A stretch of 64,000 bases of DNA from Phorcus lineatus (Eukaryota; Mollusca; Gastropoda; Trochida; Trochidae), in assembly GCA_921293015.1 (NCBI GenBank), contig OV121081.1, positions 74,169,022 through 74,233,021 on the forward strand. The letters run 5' to 3'. The translations under genes and the position numbers were made by a program. Below the pieces are notes generated by a model. It was not told where the DNA came from. It made no database searches and saw only the letters and a list, made by a program, of their open reading frames with translations. Below, piece by piece: positions 23,601-35,219 of the stretch (its first letter is position 1; each line of letters begins with the position of its first letter).

Positions 23601-26160
23601 TTATTTTATATGTTTCAAGCAGTTTTTACAGGTTTAATTTTTTTCCGCTTTGACCACCATTTAATACATTGAAACCTCTTATACATACTTGTGAAGTAAT
23701 CTTGGCCACAGTCACAAATTGTAACAACTTAAAAATAGACACATTTTGACTTCAGTACAAGGACACAGGTAAAGATATATCGACCGTTTGATATCATTGT
23801 TGTGCTCACTTTTTGTTTAGAATTGTTATTTGAACCTTTTTAGACTCAGCAACTTGATCTGATGATTGGAAAACAGATAATGTTAAGGATGTAACTTCTC
23901 ATCAAATGTAAAATGAATCATGTGCCCATTAGGCATGAAATATTAGTTGTAATGGGCAATTTTTGATCACAATTAACCGATAAAAGCAATATATAATTCA
24001 TTATGATGTTTATCTTAAGGCTAATGCCTTTGACAAGTATTTCCAACTTCTAAATTTTCATTTTCAGACGAGGCTACGTGAGATTTAAAATATTGATTAC
24101 ACATGATTCTTTTTATTGAGTTAATGACGAGAGATATAAGCCCCTATCCATGTTAAAAGCATGTTAAGCCTTGATTGATTTTGTAGAACTTGTTCTAACT
24201 TTGAATTATCAAATTGGCAGCATTGACTGAAACAGATTACAGCTAATAGCATATAACGTCACCTGAAGGACACACTATCTCAAGTCTTCAAACTCTATCA
24301 ATTTATTGTGGTTATTTTCATTCAGCACATCTTATTCAAGTAGTCTCATAATGGAAGATTTAAAACATACAAGGTTTTTTTTCAAAACTATACTAATTGC
24401 CAGGAATGATGCATGTCCTGGAAAGCATAAATTTGGTTCCATTTTTTAAGGTTATTACAATGTCTATAAACATAACTTTGAAGTTTCACCTATGACGATG
24501 TAGCGTATCAATTGCTGTCACAAAGAGCTGCAAAGGTCATGGTGTTTGTATATTTTGGGCCATGTAAACTGATGCCCTTTTTATTGAAAGAGAGACACAA
24601 TGTCATTTTTCAACAAGTGAGTCTTTATTGAACAACATGATGCAAAGCAACTTGATTTCTGACTTTCCTTTTGTACAATCATGTCAAAAATGCTTTTCAG
24701 TTTAACAATTACCATTTATGAAAAAAACCTCTGTCACTAATAAGTTATCTGTCAGTCGTTACAAGGCAAATGGATTGTTAATAGATAATTACCTTCTCTC
24801 AGACAATGAGACTGATGCAAAAAAAAAGCCTGGTATGAGATCCCTAATTCACTATTAATTGTATTAAAAAAGGTTATGCTTTATGGTAACTTAATCTTAT
24901 TTGACACCTGTCCTTGTATTTAATTCTTCTTATCGCGTGGAAATGTTTCTAAAGTTAATATACAAACTGATAACAATGAAGTCAAGATAAGACTGCTAGT
25001 AAAGAACAAGCTGAATTTTTTCCTGAATTACAAAACTTTTCACAAATGAACTGCACAAGAATAGTCAAAGACAGAAATAGTGTGCAGATGTCGCACAGCT
25101 GCCTTGTTTATTTTAGTTCTAATGATCGAGCACATGTATTAAAAATTTAAAAAAACCACTATCCTCGTTTTTTGGTATTGGTGAGTACTCATTTAAATTC
25201 TAGATAACGATATCGATGTCAAAATGCTGTATTTGTAGTAGATTTTGTAAAATATCGGCACACAAATGTTTAATGATTTACATGTAATATACAATGCGTA
25301 AATAAAATGATAAACATTTTATAAAACACATATATTGTACTCATTTCTGAATTATGAATTGAATAGGTAATTTTACCATGAGTAAAAATAGCTTATTGAC
25401 CAAGCGAGTCATGAATGATGTCTTTTTTACTGAAATCAGATGCATATAATTCTTTGTAAAGAAATTATATTTCTGTCAAAGGATTTTTGCCGAATCTTTA
25501 GTGGCATCTTACAATTAAAAAAATAGATAGGATAGATAACTACTTAAAGCAGAGGGGATTTATATTGTTTTTCTATATTTTTCTTTACTCATTAAACTCA
25601 AAACTTCATGTTGAATTCAGGAAAATTTAAGTACATTTCACTTATATACTTTGAGGTCATTGACACATTAAAATAGGTCTTTACTGACAATTTATTTTAG
25701 GGATGCTCGGTTTCTAGAGAAAGTTTATGAATTAATTTGTATCAACCTACACTAGAATTGAAAAGTAAGTTTATTTACACCAAAAAAAAAACGTGCGCAG
25801 AGATTGGGAAACAAACAATATTTCCAACCTGTCATAAAATATAAAGTTATATTTATTCAATAAGAATGATTTACCTAATTCTAATAATTATTTTAGCGAG
25901 TGTATGTCTTGATGTGTATATATGCAAGTCGTATCATGTATATTTTACCTACAACATGATTTACACAGTAATACTGAAAATTCAAATCAACATGTGCAGC
26001 CTTTGAGTTCTACCTTTGAATATGATACTTTATTTTGCAAATTCAGTAGCTTCTTAGCAGTGTATTGAGTAGTCCAGTCATGTCAAAATAATATCAACTC
26101 TACTGTAAAAGAAAAACAATTTCAACAATGTCACACAGTTATTGTAAGGAGTTCATATAT
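20691..26160. other. Non-coding middle of R2
   Basis: Block-by-block paralogue of R1 3050-11190, without the Tc1 half, foldback and 319-bp insertion found there. No gene is recognised. The open frame at 22737-22925 has no match in R1. Confidence 0.5.
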
Positions 26161-26480
26161 CATTATACAATGCAGTTGTAGTATGTCAGTAAGAATATCA
26201 GTTTGCACATATTGAGGAGTAAGTGAGTGACTAGAATTTTACGTGCTGTCAGCAATATTAAACTATTCAACACGTGAGGACCGCCATCCGAGTGAGAGCA
26301 GAGATATCGGTAATGGGGGTTAGGGGAATGAAAAGGAAGGAAAGCAAGATTGATTTATTTTGTTGCACCAGCTGGTGACATCATTGATCCTTCGGACATA
26401 GCTCTCACACCAACTTCCACACCGTACTTGTCAGTGAAATTTAATTCATGAGCAGTAAGAGCCATGCTGGTCCATATGTA
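26161..26480 (-). other. Conserved gamma block, R2 copy
   Basis: Paralogue of 11197-11515. The minus strand reads MALTAHELNFTDKYGVEVG, continues through a RAMSEGSMMSPAGATK segment and ends at TAA, about 36 codons. The peptide looks protein-like in composition, but I cannot assign it, and the R1 copy diverges after about 25 codons. Plus-strand frames are closed. It could be a small exon on the opposite strand from alpha and beta, or a captured gene fragment. Confidence 0.35.
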
Positions 26481-27036
26481 TAAATGTATAGAACATTTAC
26501 TTTCAACATTGAAAATGTATATCAATATTTATTATGCATCTGATATGGTTTTGAGGTTTTTCAGAACAAACATTATTATTAGATTAACAAAACTGACCAC
26601 ATGAAAGTAATTGTTAAGATAGAATCATACAAGACGATGCATGTGAATGGTTTCTGCTGTTTAAATAGTTAACACTATCTTCCAGGACTTATATATGCTG
26701 TTATTAAAAGGTTTTTGACATAAAATGAAACAATTAACTTGGGTGGTACACATATATATTTTTTCTTCTTATAGGTATTACCCAAAAGTATACATGATCA
26801 AGTAAGGTCATTTGAATTGTTTTCAACTAATATGTGGTAATATCTAATAATTCATTTTAACTACAATAAAGATTGAATTTTCAAAGTAGGCATGGATAAA
26901 TCTTTTGAACTGAGACATGCTTGTATTGGTAATGCCATAAAGATGTTACTGTTAGGGGTCTGACACAGAGCAATAATCTCATGACAATCATGTCCGAGCA
27001 TCTGATCGTGTTTGTCTTGTCCTCTTGTGGTTACAG

Positions 27037-27340
27037 CGTGAAATCTTACCATATCAATCACGGTCTGGTTATGGTGAATAACAAAATAAAAGTTGAAAGA
27101 AAATTATTTCTTTTGATCCATCCAAATAAAGGCGATATTAAGTTCTTCTTTGATCCTTGGTTGATGCGAAACAGTAATAAGATTCCAGAGACTATCCATT
27201 ATTTCATATGTAACATGGGAAGAAGTTTGACCAAAAGTCCAGAGGCAGTTTTGTTCAGTGCTGCAAAAGACAATATATTTCATCTGATTTCAGAAGCGAC
27301 ACCGTGTAAAACGTACAAGTACAAAAATTCATTGCAGTGA
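27037..27340 (+). CDS. Intact beta exon, R2 copy (putative terminal exon)
   Basis: A putative last exon. A pyrimidine-rich tract and acceptor (TTGTGGTTACAG, ending 27036) is followed by one leftover base and 100 sense codons, with TGA at 27338-27340 and AATAAA at 27350-27355. The peptide starts VKSYHINHGLVMVNNKIKVE, continues through GDIKFFFDPWLMRN and SAAKDNIFHLISEATPC, and ends KYKNSLQ. It has two Cys, no signal peptide and no membrane segment. I do not recognise the family. The same exon is broken in R1 (12081) and R3 (40870). The open frame extends upstream of the acceptor to 26981; I prefer the splice reading because the AG sits after a good tract and is conserved only in the intact copy. 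Upstream partner exons in R2 are uncertain; the nearest candidate is the alpha exon 8 kb away. Confidence 0.5.
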
Positions 27341-27349
27341 GGGTTTGGA

Positions 27350-27355
27350 AATAAA
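27350..27355 (+). terminator. Candidate poly(A) signal AATAAA
   Basis: AATAAA 10 bp after the beta-exon stop. It is a common hexamer in AT-rich DNA, so its value comes from its position. Confidence 0.35.
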
Positions 27356-27689
27356 GCCCACAATGAAAAAGGAAAAAAAATTGTACAATTGCAGTTATCG
27401 AAGTATTACGATTTTAAAAACTGATTGTTTATTTATGTTCCTCATTTGACATAAGATAACATTGCACAATCACTACATGGCTTTCAATTAATTCTAAGTT
27501 GCCTTGGTAATGTAATACAACATGAGAATTGAGAAAATAAGCTGTGAAATTCTGTTTCATAAGACCCTTTAAGATGATAAATTGATAAGAGGAAAACGTA
27601 GTTTGGTAATGCATATACGTCTTCCAAGGATCATCACTTAGTAAAGCGAATTGATATGATCCTTGCAATTATTTATAAGGTTCCTAAAT

Positions 27690-29864
27690 CAATACCGACT
27701 TTTGTTGTTGAGCAAATTAGTATAAAGAAAGGAATCCTTATCATTACGTTATGAATGCATAGTTCGCCCTCCTCAAGTGAAAAGTTATGGACCAAGTAAT
27801 ATGACAATATTTATAAATATATTAAGAAACGGATAGTTTCTTTAATAAAACATAGATATTTATTTCTAGACTGATAAAACGTTTCTTTCAGTTTCAAAAT
27901 TCCAGATACATTTTCAGTCACATTTGCCATGATATATCGATAGATAACATTTACTGATTAATTAGGTTAATATAATATATGTGACTTATACGTTAATATA
28001 TATTGACACTTCACATATCACACATTGACACACTGAATATCGTAACTAAAGATATGACATCTCAATGAAATTCGTAGACACTATGCCTTTGGTTATATAA
28101 ATTCCATCCCTATGAAAGGCGTGATGCTCGACTAATTCTGCCAATCATTACTACTTATCCAATTTGTTAGCATTATATGATTAACTACCTTAGAGTGTTA
28201 ACGTTTTTAAAAGATAATCAATATTTTAATTATAGAATCTCGAAAATATTATTTACGCTGCTTGTAGATTGAGTATTCTGAGTAATGTCTGACGTAGGAT
28301 AATTTTAGAAAGTAAAATCAGCAGTAATCAACTCCAAGTATATATGTAGGGTGGAAGTCTAACGTTGGAGCCGTTTAGAATGTCTTCAATGATGTTTTAT
28401 GTTTCCATGCAAATGAGAAATGATATACTAAGGAAAACATGTTAAGCACCCAAATGCGAATGCCCGCTTCGTCACAGTCCAAGACAACCCCAAATTATAA
28501 ACAACTAGTCATACCATGCTGAAATAAGTCTTAGAACAGGCACGATTGTATAAAAACATAAATGGTTATACTTGATTTATCATAGCTTATATATTTTATG
28601 TTTGATTTGATAGCTTTTTGGTGCTTCTTATGCAATATACTTTATTTAGTCTTTATTTAGTTATTTAGCTGGTAATTTTACGAAGGAAAAAGTATAATCC
28701 TTTTAACATGCTTGACCATATCCTTGAATATAATGATTTTGGCCCAAAAGGAGCAGTATAATTTTTCACAAAATATTCAATACATTGCTTCTCTTCAACA
28801 TCAGTAATGTCCTTAGCGTATAGGTAATCAAATAACATTTTACACTTTAAGAGAAAAAACATTCAAAAACCCACTCAGAAACTTATTTTTTTGAAAATTA
28901 TTTCGACAGTGTAACATTGGGGAAATTTAAAAACTATTAACTTTTAAGTCAGAATAAAACAATGAAACATATATGATTCATATTCAAGACATCTTTGAAG
29001 ACTCTTTCAAGCTAATCAAAAGTCGAATGTGTTAAATTTCTCCATCACATTCAGACTGAAGTTTACCATTTCATAGATATTAAATCAGGAAATGTAATTT
29101 TGATTGAATTTACTCTAAATCATATAGCAAAATGTTCAAGCTTTTAAAGATAGCTGAGTCATGCAATTTTCTTTTAGTTTAGATAAGACGTAAAAAAGAT
29201 GTTTATTCGAACATCAAATGCTTTTTCATATCCTGCTATGAATCTCATATGTTTTTCTATGAACAGGGATAAGCCATGAAGATATTTGCTTGGCTCTTCA
29301 TTGTAAACTTAAAAAATAAGTACTTATCATGTATTTTGTTGGAAACTCTAAATGACTGTTCTCAAGCCATATTTTTATTCTAAATGTTTTTCTTGTTGTA
29401 AAGAGAGACTTGAAATGAATAAATACACGATTTAATGAGTCATTTAAATGTCTGTGTAGATATCCAGTTACAGTTGGTCACGATCCAATGCCATGGATTA
29501 TACATGTATGATAAGAAGGAGCATATGGTGATACATGTTGTAAGTCAGTTTGCTTTACTATCACATATAAAATGATGAAAGGTAACATTTACCTTCTTTT
29601 TGAGAAAAGGTTTTAAGAATCATGTTTAAGGATGTATCATAGCCATAAAAGTGGGGAGTATGATGACTTCAACCCACGTTGAAAGATGTTTTCTTAAAAT
29701 CAACTATATAATTACATATGCCGTTATGTAAACATCATACACACTTAAGCCTAGAATGTGGCTATTATGCGAAAGGTAACACATGGGTTCCAATTGTATA
29801 TGTAACAAATAGCTGAGTCCTAAGTTAAAAAATGTGATAAAATTCCTCCCCCTAAAAAACAACT
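27690..29864. other. Inter-unit DNA between R2 and R3
   Basis: 27480-27690 is the conserved unit end. After that no gene is seen. At 29394-29428 a short CTTGTTGTAAAGAGAGACTT stretch resembles the tail of the SINE ending near 43130, and may be a tail relic. Confidence 0.4.
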
Positions 29865-31370
29865 AATTTATAGCCCATGCGCGTTGTGCACAAATTACTT
29901 ATCAGGTTGGCGTGTATCTGAAGTTATGACCTAATCAAATTTTGTGATGTACCATTCTGTTTAACATGATGGCCTTTTAAAGGGTGCCATCAGATAAAAT
30001 GTGATTAAAAAATAAGTTTTTCTTCTGTTACTGCATTGCAATTTAGACACACTCTTATTCGCTAGTGTGACATTCATTTGTTACCTTTAAATGATTACAC
30101 AGATGTATGAAATGTTGTATGAGTGCTCATATATCATATTGAAACATGACATCCATTATCCAAAGAAATGGATTAAAATACTACAAACTGTGATTAGTGT
30201 AAAAAAAGTCATCTTTACATTGCGACATATATAAAACAAAAATAAATATTTATTAAAGTACACATAGTACTATATCTTAATACAGCAAACTATACAGCAA
30301 ATGCCCTGTAATTTTGTATTTAATTTGAATTTAAATGAAATGTTTGCGCTGAGAAAAACGTACACACCTGTCATTAACATCCAAATAAACAATTGTAATC
30401 AACTACAATATCTCCAAAGATCATGTAAAGGAAAGTAAAATAAGAGACATATATTTATAACATGTTCTTAAATGACCATACAGGTAATCGTTAATCGTTA
30501 ATTTAACTTTCAAGCTTAGTGCACTACAGAATGAATCACCCGACAAATTGAAAACCCTCTTATATAAAACATATTCGAATACCATTTTAAAATATGTTCA
30601 AGCAGGATGGAAAGAATGATACGTTTGGTCAACAATTGTATGATGAACTGCTTTTTTATTTTTGATGTCAATATCAATTATATAACTTCTGTTTTGATCT
30701 ATTGATAAAATATAAAAATAGACATAGTTACAGCCATGACTATCAATATAAACTTTGTTTAAATAATGGAGAGCTATTTGAACTTAAGGTGAACATTTTT
30801 CCAAGCAGAAAACACATCAATCCTTTGTTGAACCAAAACAGAAAATAATGGCGTAATAAATTATATACATACCTAACGCAGTACTTATATAGTAATTTTA
30901 AGACGTTTCATATGAATTTCTACAAATAAATAGCATTTGTAATTTCAACACGTGCGTGAAAACAACATTGATTAATAAAAATTTCGGTAAGCAAGTAAGA
31001 TAACAGGGTAGCGTATCTGTGGAAGCAGGGAACAAAACCAAATCCAATCCATGTATTCGATCGTTGGTGTACAATGCAAACTGGCACACTAATTTTGCCC
31101 TGTCAAATACTTCATAACATTTTGCAAACGTCAGACAGAAACAATATTTTTGGCACCAGTTCTTAGATTTTAAAAGATCGTATGTTAAGAGATAACTCGA
31201 ATATCGATAAATGATAAGTTATACATTTGACCCCATTTCGTTATATGCCCATTGGATGATACTTCATTTATAATAGTACGTAGATCCTCCGAAATGACAG
31301 AAAAGGAACTATCAAAATAATCAAATATCATCAAGTTAAGCCATGTATCCCTAAAATGATCCATCAAGAA
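29865..31370. other. Left part of R3, non-coding
   Basis: Paralogue of R1 150-715 in blocks. It has no trace of the Tc1 half found in R1. Confidence 0.5.
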
Positions 31371-31374
31371 AAAA

Positions 31375-31600
31375 TTATAGAAGGAGATTATATATAATAT
31401 CTCTGATGAAGTGAAGCATGAAGTCCTCCAGCCATGCATTATGATGGAGTAATGAACTGGACCAGCCTTACAACACATGAACTATCAGCATATCCAGCGG
31501 TTATACAGCAAGTAATAAACATCAGGAATATGAAAACTGCAGGTTTTTATGGGAGTAGTCCAGGCTAGGGAACATACCCAGTACGAAGAAATTGAAATGA
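31375..31600. repeat. Conserved delta block, R3 copy
   Basis: Matches R4 44010-44220 closely and, over about 90 bp, a second R3 site at 33745-33840. The minus strand holds a 97-codon open frame (31185-31478) reading MCCKAGPVHYS at its start; R4 keeps part of that frame (CSNAGPVHYS) but with a stop. Whether it is an exon relic or non-coding is unclear. Confidence 0.45.
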
Positions 31601-31918
31601 ATTATTCAACTCTATGTTTGTTACGCATCGCGTATTCTGAAAAAAAAGAGTTTCTAGTATAAAAATCTTATCTCATATTGGTATGCATAATAGCTGATTG
31701 ATAAATCTAAAAGCCCACATCATATTTTAAGTATTCTAAAGAATTGAACTATTAAAATATTTATATTTCAACTATTAAAAAAAATCAGAAGAAAGGGTTA
31801 TGGGTCTTACCATCTTGTTGATTATTTCTCATTTACAGTGCAATGTGTGTACTAATAACGGTACCGGTGTTAAGCTATGCACATGTGAGCTTCACAGACT
31901 AGATATGAATTAATAATA

Positions 31919-32089
31919 CAGTAGAACACGGATATAACGAACTCGGATATAGCGAACAATCGAATATAGCGATATTTTTAAGTCCCGTCAATATGATCCA
32001 AGATGCTGGCCAAACGCGAATTGCGAACACCGGATATAGCGAACTAAAATCGTTGGTCCCTTGGAGTTCGTTATATCCATGTTCTACTG
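31919..32089. mobile_element. pogo/Tigger-type MITE
   Basis: 171 bp with 26-bp terminal inverted repeats (31919-31944 and 32064-32089) beginning CAGTAGAACACGGATATAAC; the arms differ at one base. It is flanked by TA on both sides (31917-31918, 32090-32091), the target duplication of Tc1/mariner-superfamily elements. The CAGT start and GGATATAACGAA text are typical of pogo/Tigger termini by recall. The motif CGGATATAGCGAAC also recurs inside at 31944-31957 and 32031-32044. No coding capacity. Confidence 0.9.
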
Positions 32090-32455
32090 TAACTCATCAA
32101 CCAAAAAATGATCAGTGTAACCTCTATTTACATTTTGAAACAAGAAATGATTTCATATGATAAACACATACTTGGCGCCTTTGATGATACAAACTTTTGA
32201 GAGTCTGCCAAAGTCAAGAAATTATTTTTCCATAACATATATACAACCTTTAGTTTAATTAATATATGTTAAAAGATATTAACTTTGCAAAGTGTCATTT
32301 CTCAGCGTGAACCGCAGGGTAAATATAAGCAAACAATACACATTTCTTGTCATCATTTAAAGCGAAATGAATTATTTTTCACAAAACAAAATAGATTTTT
32401 CCAGGTTAATTGATTTTATCTAGGGCGAATAGAACATTCTTGTTTACATTTCCAG

Positions 32456-32553
32456 TCTACACAAACAAAAGAAAGTGATTGTATCAATTGTGTTGATTGT
32501 GACTCAAGCACTGCGGTAGGGTAAAAGGTCGATATCAGACTTGTACCTAAACA
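32456..32553 (+). pseudogene. Alpha exon, first R3 copy, broken
   Basis: Follows a good acceptor (TTGTTTACATTTCCAG). The frame read from AGTGATTGT gives SDCINCVDCDSSTAVG and then hits TAA. The family end (GRYQTC-like) is visible in another frame. The three-cysteine core CINCVDC is the clearest of all copies. One extra base relative to the R4 copy also shifts the start phase, so it is a pseudo-exon. Confidence 0.55.
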
Positions 32554-35219
32554 GAGTTGAAAATAACATCAACAGATGTCTATTGACCATATAGGACAAT
32601 ACAATGAAATTCCATGCTCAATGTCAATTCATTTCACAGACAGTGTCGCAGGATGTTTCAACTTCTTACTTAAATCAACTTAAATATCTTTCATTTGTAT
32701 ATTTCAATTCTTACGAATGTTGTTTGATAAAAGATAAAAGGTTTGACGTTAGAGGAGAAATACTAAGTGTGTTAAATTCAAAGAGGTATCATCATAATTA
32801 TTGCAAAGCTTGCAATTTTAAAAAAAGTTTTCTTAGCTTGTGTTGTGATATATAAGTATACTTGCATTACAAACTTAAAACATACAAAGTAGTTTTTAAA
32901 ATATACATTGATAGATATAAAAGGTTTATAGAAAATTCAGTTCCTTCACTGCACGCGGGACTCTAGCCATACCATTATTAAACACTTCAAACATAACTTT
33001 ATGCTTACTAGTTAAAAACTCACAACTGAGTTTTGAACATTTTAGTCATCTTTATCGTAACTAAATGTTATTAACTCACCCGACTCAAACAACATATACT
33101 AAATGTAAAAGAAATATATACAAGGTTAATAAGAAATGTTAAGATCAAACTAGTGAACGTTGCAAGGAATGAACAAGTTACTTTGTGAATGCAATTATAA
33201 CATAGTGTAGATTCAATTACAGATGATAAATTTGCCGGGGAACTTGAGATTAGATTAGCAATGAAGCCAGTTGTAGTAGAGGTCATATTAGGATTTGATC
33301 TAATTGGTCTAGAGGAAACAGCAATAGTTATAAGTAGAGAAGGTCACGCAATCTTTACCGGGTGCTTTTCTACACTTATAAAAAGTGTCCGCGTGATGAT
33401 ATGTTTTCAGATTTTGTCCTTCCGGTGTGTGTCCCCTTCAAATGTTATTGGACACACACCCATTCACATGTTATTGGAAATTAGTTTGTAGACGAATAAA
33501 ATATCATACATATTTATAATTAGGATGCTATTTTACGCCCCTGTTGATAAAAGAAAATGATCAACGTATTTTGTTTAAAATCCATTTGAAAATGAATCCT
33601 CAGGTAGCGTTTTGCAGCAAACATAAGTTGTGTTTGTCACATATATAGGTGAAGATAAAACATCCCTGTTAGGTATTGAAGAATAGAATTCAGGTAAATA
33701 GGATAATAAGAATAGTTTATGTTAACAATAGGGATATGCGTTCAGGCAGAAAATAGTCCTATCAAGCATTATGTTGGAACAATGAAATGGACTGTTGCTA
33801 ATGCACATGAACATTGAAGATACCCTGGGGTTATTTCTCTTTTTGAAAACGTCAGATGAGCAATAACCAAAAAGTAATATGAATTAATATTCTGCTCATG
33901 TATTACTTTGACTATGAATGAATTAAGTTCACTTTGAATTCAACATAGCACGTCTCTTTGCGCTTGACCAGGCAGTTTGAGGATACTTGAGGACTTAAGC
34001 AATCACTTTAGCTTTCCTTGATTATAACATATATTAAATGCTGATTGGGACGTAATGTTTGTACAAATATAAGGTGTTAAACAAAATGAGGATCATGCTA
34101 TCAAAATATGACTAAGCCTTGTTCATATCGATTGAAATATAGGTAAAATTAAAATAAAGATCTAAAACAGCTGCGATTGTATGGGTTTTCAATTTGAATC
34201 AGCTTCTTTTTGGGCAACCCTTTTTACATCACGTTATTGCTGTTCCGAAATGGAACTAAGCTGAAAATTTAGCTATTCGTTTAACAAAAATGAAAATGTA
34301 TGTGGTACACCATTAAACAAAAAACTTTTAACCAAAGAGAGGACATAATCATTGTTTTCTTCGCCGAATTCATGAAAGAATGTATTCCTTTTTATCTCCC
34401 TTTTATTTACAACACCCGAGTTTTATCAACACGAAGTCCGTACTATGAAGGAGTAGATGCATTAGGTTGTAAAAATGATTGAGTGTAGGAAAATAACTTC
34501 ATTATCACCATGGCCTCGATACAAACGTAGAACATTTTCATTGAGAATCTTGCGTCTTGATAAGTTCAGCAGTGACAGCTTTGTGACAATGGTTCGTCAA
34601 GGCCCGAGTGCATGGCGATTTTTGTCGACGTCAAAATATGGCTTGACTGGACCAACATAGGGTATAAACATGTTTTTTAAAATGTGGTATTTTGTGTAAA
34701 AGCAAAGGAAAGAAACAGAAAACGGGACTATATGGGTCATCGCCGTTAGGTGAAGCAGAATATTGTTGCACTGTCTACTAGTGTAACTTACAGATTGTGC
34801 ATGTTCACTTTCTTATGTAATAAAAAGATCATGTACCTCAATATTCTTGTTCTGATTTCTCTACACGTTTCGCCCGTGAATAAATAAAAACAACTTTAAA
34901 GACAATTTATTGGAATATTTTCGACATTAAATACTTAATCGTTATGTAGTCTATGTATTTCTTTTTTAAATCTGATGGGAGTTTCAAGAGAAAAACATCT
35001 TAGTCATTTTATAAATCTATTTTTTTCACTCTTGACCTTCTCCTTATTCTAAAAAATATCATTATTCACCAAAACCTGCCACGTTTTATTGCATATATTG
35101 TTTTAGATAATGTACATAGGGTTTTATATAAGCTTTTCGAAAATGAAACAAAGTAAGCCATTGAGTTGTAAAATCGCATTAAATAACAAAATAGTTAAAC
35201 CTTACCAAAAGCAGAGTGA
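32554..35219. other. R3 interior, mostly unmatched
   Basis: 32560-33060 matches R1 1335-2120 without the LINE fragment. 33745-33840 repeats part of the delta block. A perfect 11-bp stem hairpin (GGTGTGTGTCC, 33424-33434, with its complement at 33450-33460) stands in slightly GC-richer DNA. The open frames at 33261-33491, 34300-34482 and 34475-34660 have no recognisable motif. Confidence 0.4.

Larger units (their letters stand above)
17395..27720 (+). repeat. Paralogous unit R2
   Basis: Second copy of the array unit, same orientation as R1 and R3. Its left part (17630-20620) matches R3 at 35630-39000; this segment is absent from R1. Its right part (20700-27690) matches R1 at about 3050-12900 block by block. 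The last kilobase (26860-27690) matches both R1 and R3. It holds one alpha exon copy (18772) and the only intact beta exon (27037). Insertions private to R2 include a TTATA pentanucleotide tract, a 133-bp MITE with a 9-bp target duplication, and a foldback near 17869. No alpha-type copy was seen before 17395. Confidence 0.8.

Noticed and set aside
26861..27061. Minus-strand frame overlapping the beta exon
   Set aside because: Not conserved in R1 or R3; the plus-strand exon has acceptor, stop and poly(A) signal.
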